DNA of 64,000 nt from Chitinophaga arvensicola (GTDB lineage: Bacteria > Bacteroidota > Bacteroidia > Chitinophagales > Chitinophagaceae): the NCBI RefSeq assembly GCF_900110835.1, contig NZ_FOJG01000002.1, positions 2,572,556 to 2,636,555 of the forward strand, written 5' to 3'. The notes beneath the pieces are model-generated. The model worked only from the letters and a program-made list of their open reading frames with translations. It did no database searches and was not told the DNA's origin. The position numbers were made by a program, and so were the translations under genes. Of the stretch, positions 8,757 to 17,645 are shown piece after piece (the first letter of the stretch is position 1; each line of letters begins with the position of its first letter).

Positions 8757-10181
8757 CTACCTGTCCGCCGCTGGCGGCAACTGCAAAATCCAGTGCGCCA
8801 TAAACTCGGGGACCAGGGGATCAATGGTTTGTTCTAACTCTCCGTATTCACTTACATCACATGTTTTACAACGTTGGAACAAATGATTCAACCCATCAAA
8901 CTTACGGATTGTTGTGAGCAGATTGCCATTTTCATTTAATGCACGTTCAATTTCTTTCAGATTTGTATTGGCATCTACCTGTATGTCGGCGGTGCCGTTA
9001 ATCGCCATAAACGGACACTTGATCTGTTTCAGATAGGTCAGTGGCCGGTATCTTAATAAAGTTAATGTTTCTGGCGTCATATTGGCATCCCGGATCAGTT
9101 CTTCTTCTGTTTGTCCTTTCTTAACGTCTGCACTTGAATTACGGTATATTTCCCGCAGCATTTTTTCTGCTTCGGGTCTGATCTCTGCTATCGGGCGGTC
9201 GCTGGCCAGCAGATCCCAGTAGGGTTTCAACTGCTGCCGGTCTGCCAGGATCAGGCTATCTGATTTGCCTGTCATTCTACCTTTGGCAGCCGCCTGCTGG
9301 TCTACCAACTCCCTGCCGGTAATACCTACACCTGCCATGGAAATTACAAAATCCACGGCCGGATTGTTTGCTGCAGCAATACAGGCCACGCTGGCCCCTT
9401 CACTGTGGCCCACAAAACCGATCCTTGCCGGATCAATGTCTTTCCGGGTTTTCAGGTAACCCAATGCTGTCAGCGCATCATGTGAAAAATCGTAAATATC
9501 GGCTGATTCAAAGTCACCCGTAGAAGCACCATACCCACGGTCGTCGTAACGCAGGGTCGCAATTCCATTACGGGCAAAATAATCGGCCAGTACCAGGAAC
9601 AGTTTATGACCTGCCATTTCCTCGTTCCTGTTCTGCGGACCGGAACCTGTCAGCAGGATCACTACCGGGTATTTTCCGTTAGCCGCCGGACGGGTAAAGG
9701 TACCGCCTAATGAAACGCTGTCTTTTACATTATTGAATTTTACTTCTTCTGTATAGTAAGGGTAAGGAGGCTTTGGCTCCTGTGGTCTTTTGTAGATGTC
9801 GGCCAGCGCAATCTCTTTACGTCCCAGTTCTATCTGGCTGTCATCATTGCCTATACGGGCCACGCCACGGAACTTTTTCACTGCAGGATCCCATACGCCG
9901 GTGTACGTAAAATTCACATCATCCACCCGAAGCAGCAGGGTATCCTTACGGTACACGACTGTTTCCATTTCCAGCGATTCACTTTCCGGCAGATCGGGTA
10001 ACAGGAGCTTGCCTTTGTAACCGGCTCCGTCCTTTTCCAGTTCCAGGATCACGCGGTACTTATCTCCGTAATAAAGTTTAAAGGCGCCGTACCATTTACC
10101 GGCAATATTTGCATTGTCCTGTGCCATCACTACTGAACCAGTCAGCAAACTCACTATCAACACCCAGAAACCTCTGTACAT
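8757..10181 (-). CDS. secreted alpha/beta hydrolase (serine aminopeptidase S33-like)
   Basis: 474-residue exported hydrolase. The signal peptide (MYRGFWVLIVSLLTGSVVMAQ) precedes an N-terminal beta domain of about 110 residues (NIAGKWYGAFKLYYGDKYRV), which these proteins often carry. An alpha/beta-hydrolase domain follows from about residue 140. The nucleophile elbow is GHSEGA near residue 260 and the oxyanion region GSGPQNRNEE near 180. A late Asp (NGTADIQVDAN) and His (LNHLFQ) complete the expected triad. The C-terminus carries CKTCDVSEYG. It lies 13 bases after the DUF423 gene. Substrate unknown: an acyl ester or peptide is possible from the family, and neither is proven here. Confidence 0.82.
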   Translation of the reverse strand: MYRGFWVLIVSLLTGSVVMAQDNANIAGKWYGAFKLYYGDKYRVILELEKDGAGYKGKLLLPDLPESESLEMETVVYRKDTLLLRVDDVNFTYTGVWDPAVKKFRGVARIGNDDSQIELGRKEIALADIYKRPQEPKPPYPYYTEEVKFNNVKDSVSLGGTFTRPAANGKYPVVILLTGSGPQNRNEEMAGHKLFLVLADYFARNGIATLRYDDRGYGASTGDFESADIYDFSHDALTALGYLKTRKDIDPARIGFVGHSEGASVACIAAANNPAVDFVISMAGVGITGRELVDQQAAAKGRMTGKSDSLILADRQQLKPYWDLLASDRPIAEIRPEAEKMLREIYRNSSADVKKGQTEEELIRDANMTPETLTLLRYRPLTYLKQIKCPFMAINGTADIQVDANTNLKEIERALNENGNLLTTIRKFDGLNHLFQRCKTCDVSEYGELEQTIDPLVPEFMAHWILQLPPAADR

Positions 10182-10194
10182 ATACGAAAATGCT

Positions 10195-10587
10195 TTACGC
10201 TTTTAATTTTAAAATACCTGCCAGCAAAGAGATCCAGCCGGCAATAAAGAATACACCGCCTATAGGTGTCACAATACCGATGCCTCTCAAACCTACATTG
10301 CCGGTGGCTTTCAGGAGGGTGAGTGCGTACAGTGAACCGGAGAACAGGATAATACCGATAATAAAGCATCTGCCTGCCCATACCAGCTGGCTGCCGGGCA
10401 GATGTGCAAACAAAATGCCGGTAGCAATCAATGCGAATACGTGATAGAACTGGTAAGTAACGCCCGTCTGAAAAGTAGATACGGTTTCAGGAGGCACCAG
10501 CTCTTTCAGTTTATGTGCGCCAAATGCGCCTAAAATAACTGCCAATGCGCCTAATACCGCCGCCCAAACTAAAAAACTCTTATGCAT
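10195..10587 (-). CDS. DUF423 family small membrane protein
   Basis: 130-residue inner-membrane protein with four hydrophobic segments, the usual size of DUF423 (YgdD-like) proteins. The N-terminus is typical: a membrane helix followed by GAFGAHKLKE and a Phe/Tyr-rich second segment (YQFYHVFALIATG). The GIVTPIGGVFFIAGW segment forms the last helix. Molecular function is unknown for the family. It starts one base before the aroK stop and is probably cotranscribed with aroK and the hydrolase. Confidence 0.88.
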   Translation of the reverse strand: MHKSFLVWAAVLGALAVILGAFGAHKLKELVPPETVSTFQTGVTYQFYHVFALIATGILFAHLPGSQLVWAGRCFIIGIILFSGSLYALTLLKATGNVGLRGIGIVTPIGGVFFIAGWISLLAGILKLKA

Positions 10588-10588
10588 A

Positions 10589-11083
10589 CTAGAAATTTTG
10601 CGTAAAGGTATCCAATGAAATATTATCCGATGTAATTATATGCTTCGATTGCTCGTAAAAAGGCAGTCGTTCTGCCATCTTTTTCTCTATAAAACCTGCC
10701 AGGTCTTCATCTTCCAGATCAGCAATCAATGGCCTTTTCGATTTCTTACGTTGCAGTCTTTCTGCCATCGCTTCCACGGATGGATTGATCCAGATGGTCG
10801 TACCATTCTCATTCATAAAATCCATGTTCTCCTGGAAGCAGGGTGTTCCGCCTCCGCAGGAGATCAGGAAGTTTTCCTGTGCAGATAACTCCCGCAGCAA
10901 CTCACTTTCTTTTTCGCGGAAATAGTCTTCCCCTTTCGTAGCGAAAATATCTGCGATGGCCATCTCTTCTGCTTCCACAATCACTTCGTCCAGATCATAA
11001 TAGGGCAGTTGCCAGTGGTCTGCCAGTTGTTTACCCCAATAGGATTTTCCGGCACCCATAAAACCGAGTAAATAAATCTTCAT
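10589..11083 (-). CDS. aroK: shikimate kinase
   Basis: Phosphorylates shikimate at the 3-OH with ATP, the fifth step of chorismate synthesis. 164 residues is normal. Walker A is GFMGAGKSYWG at residues 6-16. The shikimate-binding Asp of YDLDEV and the Gly-rich SCGGGTPC motif are present. The lid carries RKKSKRPL, with the arginine that contacts ATP. The reading frame opens four codons earlier, but MKIYLLGFMGAGKS is the conserved N-terminus, so the ATG at 11083 is chosen. It sits between the phosphopantetheinyl transferase gene and the DUF423 gene on the same strand. Cytoplasmic. Confidence 0.95.
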   Translation of the reverse strand: MKIYLLGFMGAGKSYWGKQLADHWQLPYYDLDEVIVEAEEMAIADIFATKGEDYFREKESELLRELSAQENFLISCGGGTPCFQENMDFMNENGTTIWINPSVEAMAERLQRKKSKRPLIADLEDEDLAGFIEKKMAERLPFYEQSKHIITSDNISLDTFTQNF

Positions 11084-11117
11084 AAATAAACGCAACAGTG
11101 CTTAATAAAATCTTTCC

Positions 11118-11738
11118 TCACGCAGGATGAGTCCATGCCAGGCATAGGTCATTTTCCATAATGTATTGCAAATATAACCGCGTATTTGCTTCCTCTTTGT
11201 TAAAATCGGCGGTGATGAAACCGGCCTGCTGAAAAACAAAGGGATGCAGCTTCATATTCTGTTTAAAATCAACGCTTCCCAATCCATACCATTTAAACAT
11301 CGCCTCTTTGGCACTCCAGCAGATCGTTTTATGAGGCAGCTCATGGGCAGGATCAATAAATGCCCGTTCAGCGGGCGACAGGAACTTATGCGATACCAGC
11401 TCTATTTTTTGTTTCACTTCTTCAATATCAATGCCCACAGCGGCTTTGGTACTCACAATAGCAGCCGCGTAATCACCGCAATGAGAAATAGAGAAATGAT
11501 GACTATCGCATACCAGTACCGGCTTCCGGGAATTGGTGACAGTAATCTGTTCGATGGGAAACTCCGGAAAAAGCGTTACCAGCAGGTATCTGCCGGCAAA
11601 ATGCTGCAATCGCTTATGCGGATGATGAATAGCCGGGCTGATGTTTACCTTCTCCCGGAAAAAAGTTTCCGGTTCCGTTATCTTCCATACACCCAGCTTC
11701 GTTTCCGGATCAATTTGTATCGTTCGTATTAATGGCAT
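11118..11738 (-). CDS. 4'-phosphopantetheinyl transferase superfamily protein
   Basis: Sfp-type transferase of 206 residues that moves 4'-phosphopantetheine from CoA to a serine of a carrier protein. The metal- and CoA-binding motifs are VGIDIEEV and CWSAKEAMFKWYG, the diagnostic pair, separated by FLSPAERAFI. The N-terminal half (HPHKRLQHFAGRYLL, HFSISHCGDYAA) also matches. In Bacteroidota this type often serves fatty-acid ACP as well as secondary-metabolite carriers. No polyketide or peptide synthase lies in the window, so a housekeeping role is as likely. It is first of the minus-strand group with aroK, spaced by 34 bases. Confidence 0.9.
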   Translation of the reverse strand: MPLIRTIQIDPETKLGVWKITEPETFFREKVNISPAIHHPHKRLQHFAGRYLLVTLFPEFPIEQITVTNSRKPVLVCDSHHFSISHCGDYAAAIVSTKAAVGIDIEEVKQKIELVSHKFLSPAERAFIDPAHELPHKTICWSAKEAMFKWYGLGSVDFKQNMKLHPFVFQQAGFITADFNKEEANTRLYLQYIMENDLCLAWTHPA

Positions 11739-11862
11739 ATCTTGCCAAATTAAAGCAAAAAAGCAGAAAAAACAGCTTTTGGCAGGGCGTCTTTAACGAA
11801 ATGCTAACAGCTGAAAACTCAAAGCTACCATTATAGCTCACTAAAATTAAACGAACCAAAGC

Positions 11863-12399
11863 ATGATTCTGTCAGACAAACGGATATTGGAGGAAATTGA
11901 AAAAGGCACTATCGTCATTGCTCCCTATGACCGTAAATTCCTGGGGACCAACTCCTACGATGTGCACCTGGGCAAATACCTGGCTACCTACAAAGACCGT
12001 GTACTGGATGCGCGCAAACACAATGAAATTGATCACTTTGAAATTCCGGAAGAAGGATTTGTTTTACAACCCGGTACCCTTTACCTGGGCGTAACAGAAG
12101 AATATACGGAGACGCATGCGCATGTGCCGTTCCTGGAAGGCAAATCCAGCACAGGCCGTTTAGGAATTGATATCCACGCCACTGCCGGTAAAGGCGATGT
12201 AGGCTTCTGCAATACCTGGACCCTGGAAATTTCCTGCGCACAACCCGTACGCATATACGCAGGAATGCCTGTGGGACAGCTGATCTACTTCGTAGTAGAA
12301 GGAGAAGTAGAAACTTTCTATAACAAAAAAGGCAATGCCAAATATAATGGTCGCACGGTGAAACCCGTAGAGAGCATGATGTGGCGGAATGAATTCTGA
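11863..12399 (+). CDS. dcd: dCTP deaminase
   Basis: Trimeric enzyme that deaminates dCTP to dUTP for dTMP synthesis. 178 residues, the family norm. Signatures are the N-terminal MILSDKRILEEIEKG, the substrate loop GKSSTGRLGIDIHATAGKGD and the catalytic Glu of TWTLEI. The TNSYDVHLG stretch is typical of the Dcd/dUTPase fold. It is a single gene, convergent with the HD-Pnk gene, with a hairpin between them. The ATG at 11863 gives the conserved N-terminus. Confidence 0.96.
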   Translation: MILSDKRILEEIEKGTIVIAPYDRKFLGTNSYDVHLGKYLATYKDRVLDARKHNEIDHFEIPEEGFVLQPGTLYLGVTEEYTETHAHVPFLEGKSSTGRLGIDIHATAGKGDVGFCNTWTLEISCAQPVRIYAGMPVGQLIYFVVEGEVETFYNKKGNAKYNGRTVKPVESMMWRNEF

Positions 12400-12404
12400 T
12401 AAAA

Positions 12405-12437
12405 GCGTATGCAGCGGAAGTATTCCGCTGCATACGC
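12405..12437. terminator. bidirectional hairpin between dcd and HD-Pnk gene
   Basis: Perfect 15-base arms GCGTATGCAGCGGAA and TTCCGCTGCATACGC with a three-base loop lie between the two convergent stop codons. AAAA precedes it, serving as a short U tract on the minus strand. Confidence 0.75.
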
Positions 12438-12440
12438 CGG

Positions 12441-13544
12441 TTAACAACAATAAATCACTTCGTGTGCTTCCGTTACAGACGGCACTTCCAGCTTACTGAT
12501 CAACCGCTCCACCACCGCTACCGGCACCACTGCTTCCCTGTCTTTATTCTGTTGCAATAACTTCGCCGCCGGCACTTCCACATACACAATTGTTACTGCT
12601 GCCTGATAAGTTGTAAAAAGACTGATCACCTGTTCCCGCATCTGCCGGGTAATATTAGTGGCATTCCAGAGAAAGGATCTTTTTTCCCGGAGATACACAC
12701 GCGCCTGTTCTTTCGCAGCCTGAATCACTGTACCATTACCGCTTTTATCGGTAGGACTGATCTTCATTTCCTGCCGGATATTATCCAGTGAGATGACCGG
12801 CAGGTGCCGGTAATGTTTACGGACGTATGTGTCTTTGCCTGCTCCCGGCAAGCCGCTCATCATGATCACGGTGGCTTGCGGCGTATCAAACGGCACGTAA
12901 TCCGGGGAGCTGTCGGCCTTCTGAAGGTATTGCATCCGGGCTTCAGGCGTAGCAAACGCACGTGGCCTGCCCCAGCATTGATTATCGCGGCACAGTTCTT
13001 CAAAACAATCAATGCGGTACAGCAGATCGGCCTGGTCGCTGCAGATCCGGCCCAACGCATCGGCGCGGGCCAGCAATGCCAGCCATTCCGTATTCACTTC
13101 CAGGCTGGCCGTGATCACAGCTTTCTGCGGATCGGGCTTTTCAAACACCCATAGGGGCAGGCCGTGATACCGGACCAGTTTGGCGATCTGCTCCCGGAGA
13201 AAGAAAGGCGCCGGTACTTCCCGGTAAAGGATCTGCCGGGCCTTCCCCTCCCCTTTGCGGGCATGCCCCGCCGATGTGATGCTGCCATCAGGCGCTGTCA
13301 CCGTGGTACTGAACTTTTCCACATCATGCAGTAGTGCCGCCGCCCAGAGCAGTTCCTGCTCCTGCGCGCCAAGCGCCTGGTAAGCGGGCAACTGCTGCAA
13401 TGCCGCCAACACCATCTGCGTATGTACGGCCACGTTACCTTCCGCATGATGAATGGCATCCTGCGGAACATCAGCCATTACGCGTACCCATTCAAATGTA
13501 TTTTCGAGGTGGGACCAGTCTTTATTTTCACTGAGCTGCCACAT
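12441..13544 (-). CDS. HD-Pnk: HD-domain phosphoesterase fused to polynucleotide 5'-kinase
   Basis: 367-residue two-domain RNA/DNA end-healing enzyme. The N-terminal HD domain (about residues 25-215) shows an upstream His (H32/H33 and H41) and the core LLHDVEK (H73-D74), with AGHARKGEG after it. The C-terminal P-loop kinase carries GLPGAGKDTY (Lys237), the acceptor-site Asp of VISLDNIRQ and the WNATNITRQMR lid segment. This order is that of the characterised Runella slithyformis HD-Pnk, where HD removes 2',3'-cyclic or 3'-phosphates and Pnk phosphorylates 5'-OH ends. The gene overlaps the upstream RNA ligase gene by 17 bases, implying coupled translation and a heal-then-seal pathway. Activity here is inferred from motifs. 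Confidence 0.9.
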   Translation of the reverse strand: MWQLSENKDWSHLENTFEWVRVMADVPQDAIHHAEGNVAVHTQMVLAALQQLPAYQALGAQEQELLWAAALLHDVEKFSTTVTAPDGSITSAGHARKGEGKARQILYREVPAPFFLREQIAKLVRYHGLPLWVFEKPDPQKAVITASLEVNTEWLALLARADALGRICSDQADLLYRIDCFEELCRDNQCWGRPRAFATPEARMQYLQKADSSPDYVPFDTPQATVIMMSGLPGAGKDTYVRKHYRHLPVISLDNIRQEMKISPTDKSGNGTVIQAAKEQARVYLREKRSFLWNATNITRQMREQVISLFTTYQAAVTIVYVEVPAAKLLQQNKDREAVVPVAVVERLISKLEVPSVTEAHEVIYCC

Positions 13545-14238
13545 AATTACCTCCTTCGTTATTTAACCTTGCACGGCGCCAGTGACGGGTCCAGTGCTGG
13601 TCTGTTTTTACATGTCCCTTACGGACATACTTAAACATGTTATCTGCGAAATCGCTGACCGCATATCCGGCAGCATTACGGGACACAATACCTTCCATGG
13701 TAGCGGGTTCACCGGTATGCACATCATGCGGATCAAAAGCACCCGGACCGTTTACAAGCGATAAAATATCACGCTCAAAATCAGTGCGTACCAGTGGTGG
13801 TGTGATGCGTTTTACTTCCGGCACCACCGGCAGGTCGAGCATAGCGGCATAGAAGTGGGTTTCTTCCCAACTGAGCCAGCGGTCGCCCTCCCGGATGCCA
13901 AACACATAAAAATGATGATCCAGGTTACGGTATTCTATAGAATGCACCGCATAAAGATTCTCCAGGAAAATCTCCAGGTTACCCAGGTCGTTCCGGATAC
14001 TTTGCCAGTACTGGCGAATGGTAGCTGTCCACGGCGATGTAGTGGGCGCTGCATGTGAGCGCGCAAATACACCGTATCGCGACAAACAATTATTTTCACC
14101 GTCCAGCTTTTCCGTATGAATCAACACCGGGATCTGTTGCAGCGATTGCCAGTATTCGTGTTGAATACGGTCATCGCTCGTAGTGCCGGGTGAAAACGGA
14201 TAATGCCAGGTACGGCCATATTTCTGAGAAATTGCCAT
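13528..14238 (-). CDS. ATP-dependent RNA ligase family protein
   Basis: 236-residue nucleotidyltransferase-fold ligase that would join 5'-PO4 and 3'-OH RNA ends through a lysyl-AMP intermediate. Motif I is TEKLDGEN with the nucleophile Lys44. Motif Ia is FARSHAA, motif III FYVFGIREG, motif IV EGIVSR and motif V FKYVRKGHVK. There is no OB domain and only a short basic tail, so this is a minimal ligase. The frame can be extended 11 codons to a GTG at 14271, but the ATG at 14238 places the usual start before KYGRTWHYPFSPGTTSDD. It is cotranscribed with, and overlaps, HD-Pnk. The substrate is unknown; tRNA anticodon-loop breaks are a reasonable guess. Confidence 0.88.
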   Translation of the reverse strand: MAISQKYGRTWHYPFSPGTTSDDRIQHEYWQSLQQIPVLIHTEKLDGENNCLSRYGVFARSHAAPTTSPWTATIRQYWQSIRNDLGNLEIFLENLYAVHSIEYRNLDHHFYVFGIREGDRWLSWEETHFYAAMLDLPVVPEVKRITPPLVRTDFERDILSLVNGPGAFDPHDVHTGEPATMEGIVSRNAAGYAVSDFADNMFKYVRKGHVKTDQHWTRHWRRARLNNEGGNYVAAQ

Positions 14239-14436
14239 GTTAGCAGGGTTTGAATGAAACAATATTTTCACAGGCCGGTTCCGGGATGGAACGGCGAAAG
14301 GAATAAAACTAATATGCCTGTGACATTACATGGCGCAAGTGTTTGCAGTGTTTATTATTAATGAGCAGCAAAAGTAAAGAAAATAATTAAATAGTATATT
14401 ACGGTGGCTTTTTTGAAACAACAACAATCTACTGCA

Positions 14437-16194
14437 ATGAAAAGATTCCTCCTTTGCGCCACCGCCGCAGCTGCCCTCGCAGCCTGTAACAACAACGGCG
14501 CCGGCAGCAAAACCAGTGGTACCGATAGTACGCTGAATCATGCCTTCAGTAACTATGAAGCTCATTTTATTGATGCCCTGTGGAAAGAAAACCCTGACTG
14601 GGCCACCAACGTTGGTTTCCATCAATATGATTCCGTGCTGATTGTGCCGGATAGTGCCGCCAGACAATCCAGCCTGGCTTTTGCACAGCAACACCTGGAC
14701 TCGCTGAAATCATATGATCTCAAGGCTTTGAGTGATGCCAACAAAATCGACTACCAACTGATTCAGAATTACCTGGAATCCGTGCAATGGAATATCAAAG
14801 AACAGAAAGGCAGTGAATGGGATCCTTCTTCCTATAATGTGAGCAATACGTTTGCGTTTATCCTGAATGAAAATTATGCACCGCTGGAAACCAGGCTGCG
14901 CGCCTTTGGCGGCAGATTGCAAAATATTCCGGCCTATTATGAAGCCGCTAAAAAACAGATCAAGGATCCGGTTCCTGAACTCACCTCCCTGGCAATTGAC
15001 CAGAACAATGGCGGCTTATCTGTTTTCGAAAAAGACTTTGCAGACTCGCTGAAAAAAACCAGTATTCCTGCGGCTGAACAAACTGCCATGATTAACAGCG
15101 CCAAAACCGCCACCAAAGCCATCCGCGATTATGCCGATTGGTTAAAGGCATTGAAGCCGGAACATCCGCGCAGCTTCCGTTTGGGCAAAGCACTGTACGA
15201 TCAGAAATTCAAATACGACATACAATCCTCTTTCAGCGCAGGACAGATCTATGATTCTGCCGTTGCCCGTAAAGCGTTTGTACACGGAGAAATGACAAAG
15301 ATCAGCCGTCAGTTGTGGAGTAAATACTTTGGTACTGCTCCTATGCCCACCGATTCACTGGAACTGGTAGGCCTTATGATAGATACGCTTTCTGTGAAAC
15401 ATGTGAAACCGGAAGAATTCCAGTCGGCCATTGAAAAGCAATTGCCTTCGCTGATTGCTTTTATCAAAGAAAAAGATTTGCTGTATATCGATCCTTCAAA
15501 ACCATTGGTGGTACGTAAAGAACCAGCTTACATGGCAGGAGTGGCAGGCGCTTCTATCAGTGCCCCCGGCCCGTACGACAAAGGCGGCAACACCTACTAC
15601 AATGTAGGCAGCCTGGAAGGATGGCCGAAAGATAAAGCAGAAAGTTACCTGCGCGAATACAATCACTACATCCTGCAGATCCTTGATATACACGAAGCTA
15701 TTCCGGGTCACTACACACAGCTGGTATATGCCAACCGCTCTCCCAGCCTGATCAAATCACTGATGAGCAACGGCGCCATGATTGAAGGATGGGCGGTATA
15801 CACAGAACAGATGATGCTGGAAAACGGCTATGGCAACGACGAACCTGAAATGTGGCTGATGTGGTACAAATGGAACCTGCGCACCGTATGCAATACCATC
15901 CTGGATTACAGCGTACACGTGAAAGATATGAGCAAGGAAGACGCCATTCACCTGCTGACCAAAGAGGCATTCCAACAGGCCGCAGAAGCAGAAGGCAAAT
16001 GGAAACGGGTGAGTGTAACCAGCGTACAGCTGACCAGCTATTTCACCGGCTACAAGGAAATCATAGACCTGCGTGCAGCCTACAAACAGCAGCAGGGACA
16101 AAACTATAATCTGAAGAAGTTCAACGAAACGTTTTTAAGTTATGGTAGCGCACCGGTAAAGTATATCCGGCAGCTGATGCTGAAAGGCGAGTAA
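14437..16194 (+). CDS. DUF885 family lipoprotein, putative metallopeptidase
   Basis: 585-residue lipoprotein. The signal peptide MKRFLLCATAAAALAAC ends at a lipobox cysteine. The DUF885 domain fills the rest. It carries the HEAIPGH signature near residue 420, an HExxPGH form of the HExxH zinc motif, with a downstream Glu in EGWAVYTEQMM, so a zinc carboxypeptidase-like activity is expected. The frame opens at a GTG 11 codons earlier, but the ATG at 14437 begins the signal peptide. A strong hairpin follows. It is isolated from its neighbours, and its natural peptide substrate is unknown. Confidence 0.88.
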   Translation: MKRFLLCATAAAALAACNNNGAGSKTSGTDSTLNHAFSNYEAHFIDALWKENPDWATNVGFHQYDSVLIVPDSAARQSSLAFAQQHLDSLKSYDLKALSDANKIDYQLIQNYLESVQWNIKEQKGSEWDPSSYNVSNTFAFILNENYAPLETRLRAFGGRLQNIPAYYEAAKKQIKDPVPELTSLAIDQNNGGLSVFEKDFADSLKKTSIPAAEQTAMINSAKTATKAIRDYADWLKALKPEHPRSFRLGKALYDQKFKYDIQSSFSAGQIYDSAVARKAFVHGEMTKISRQLWSKYFGTAPMPTDSLELVGLMIDTLSVKHVKPEEFQSAIEKQLPSLIAFIKEKDLLYIDPSKPLVVRKEPAYMAGVAGASISAPGPYDKGGNTYYNVGSLEGWPKDKAESYLREYNHYILQILDIHEAIPGHYTQLVYANRSPSLIKSLMSNGAMIEGWAVYTEQMMLENGYGNDEPEMWLMWYKWNLRTVCNTILDYSVHVKDMSKEDAIHLLTKEAFQQAAEAEGKWKRVSVTSVQLTSYFTGYKEIIDLRAAYKQQQGQNYNLKKFNETFLSYGSAPVKYIRQLMLKGE

Positions 16195-16224
16195 AGGCGC
16201 CTCTTACTTTTTATGTCTAAAAGA

Positions 16225-16266
16225 TTCGGGGAGATAGAAGCGGATATTCGCTTTTATCTCCCCGAA
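16225..16266. terminator. bidirectional terminator hairpin
   Basis: 18-base arms TTCGGGGAGATAGAAGCG and CGCTTTTATCTCCCCGAA, with one G-U pair, and a six-base loop lie between the convergent DUF885 and DUF4272 genes. ATATTTTTA follows on the plus strand. Confidence 0.85.
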
Positions 16267-16306
16267 ATATTTTTACAAATAAGTTTTGAGAAAATTCCTG
16301 ATACCA

Positions 16307-17527
16307 TCAGGTATCGCAGGTCACCTCATCCCAGGTTTGATCCCGGTAGTTGATCAGCCAGTTAAGGGCGTAATGTCTTTCGTATACAATACCAGGATGC
16401 ACAGGTTCTTTTTCGCTTCTTAAGCGGGCGTCTACACAAGCCCAGTTGGCGCGGTAGTAAAGATCGTTGGCATCCAGTATTTCTGATGCGTTGCGTAAGG
16501 AGGTAGCGCCAGCCAGGAATACAGCCGGATCGGAAGCCGGGCCACGGAAAGGGAATGCCTCTTCCGGTACCATATCCAGGTTGCAGAGGGCGTCCATTTC
16601 CCCAAGAGAAGGCACTTTGTTGAGTGCCCACAACAATACCCAGATATCTTCACATTTCCAGGTTTCCCGTGTTTTTGCTTCGTCCTGCGGATCTTCGAGA
16701 AAAGCCTTTTCAGCGGGCGTTGTTTTATCCCAGAGCTGGTGTTGTTGCAGATAGCTGATTACGGCCGGACTTTCGAGATATCCAAAAGCTACCGTGTTTA
16801 CAGCTGCAAGAACAGCTGCCCGTTGCGCTACTTCTTCCACAGAGCGGAGTACCACCTGGCTTTCGTCTGCAATTACAGGAAGATTGGGGGTGGTTTTCAC
16901 CTTCATTTCCTCCAGCAGCTGCCGGTTTCTTTCTTTTCTGGCAGTAGCAGTATCGGAAGGAGCCTCCTGACTGTCGAAGTAGCGGGTATTGATATTTACC
17001 GTGAGATTGGTAGCGGTAGAGTGTCCGTTGACATCCAGGAGCAGTGCGCCGGTTTTATCCCAGAAGCCCTGTACATCTGTTTTAAAGATGAAATTGTTTT
17101 CGCAGAAGAAGATGCCATCGAGTTCGTGCGCCAGTTCCATGACAGCGGCCCGGAGGTCGCCATTAAAGGAAGGTGTGGCGAGGAAGGCGATTTCTGTATT
17201 GAGGGTGGCTACTTTTGCGAGCAATAGTTCTTTCAGGTCCGGATTATCTGCCGGGAGTTGTTGTACGAAGCCGTACATGCCCAGCAGGTTTGCGGTTACC
17301 GGGTCATCGTTGCGTACCAGCTGATAGCCGGGAATAGCGCGTTGACGGTAGGTAATAGTGAGGGTGTTGCCCTTTCTCAGGAGTTTTTTTCCTGAGCTGA
17401 TGGTCAGCTGTTCCCATTGGTGTTCCGGTCCGGTTACCTTTACTGCCTGTTCTCCAAAATGTGCCCGCATGCGGGTCAACACTTTCTCCATTTCAACCTC
17501 GTGCGTATAGAGGGTACAATTTTCCAT
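16307..17527 (-). CDS. DUF4272 domain-containing protein
   Basis: 406-residue cytoplasmic protein without signal peptide or membrane helix. The C-terminal half carries the DUF4272 pattern: RAAVLAAVNTVAFGYL, then ETWKCEDIWVLLWALNKV and a closing YERHYALNWLINY. The N-terminal 170 residues (LTRMRAHFGEQAVKV, GNTLTITYRQRA) are a separate alpha/beta region that accompanies some DUF4272 proteins. No biochemical function is known. It is a single gene, convergent with the DUF885 gene. Confidence 0.85.
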   Translation of the reverse strand: MENCTLYTHEVEMEKVLTRMRAHFGEQAVKVTGPEHQWEQLTISSGKKLLRKGNTLTITYRQRAIPGYQLVRNDDPVTANLLGMYGFVQQLPADNPDLKELLLAKVATLNTEIAFLATPSFNGDLRAAVMELAHELDGIFFCENNFIFKTDVQGFWDKTGALLLDVNGHSTATNLTVNINTRYFDSQEAPSDTATARKERNRQLLEEMKVKTTPNLPVIADESQVVLRSVEEVAQRAAVLAAVNTVAFGYLESPAVISYLQQHQLWDKTTPAEKAFLEDPQDEAKTRETWKCEDIWVLLWALNKVPSLGEMDALCNLDMVPEEAFPFRGPASDPAVFLAGATSLRNASEILDANDLYYRANWACVDARLRSEKEPVHPGIVYERHYALNWLINYRDQTWDEVTCDT

Positions 17528-17546
17528 GCTGTGTCTTTCGAGGGGG

Positions 17547-17554
17547 CAAAGGTA
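17547..17554 (-). promoter_or_regulatory. candidate -7 box for the DUF4272 gene
   Basis: TACCTTTG reads on the minus strand 19 bases before the start codon. I see no TTG at the expected -33 distance, so only half of the promoter is supported. Confidence 0.4.
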
Positions 17555-17645
17555 GCAGAAAGCGGCTAAAAATGGTACCGGATTTGCCTTATTTGCAAGA
17601 AATGAGCAGATATGCGCATTTTATTCCAAGCATAAACATTTTCAT

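Noticed and set aside
11743..11785. TTGCCAAA...TTTTGGCAG inverted pair before dcd
   Set aside because: Short arms with a long A-rich loop and no poly-T; not convincing as a terminator or a riboswitch.
14326..14694. 122-codon minus-strand frame opposite the start of the DUF885 gene
   Set aside because: Antisense to the lipoprotein signal peptide and conserved N-terminus, with no family.
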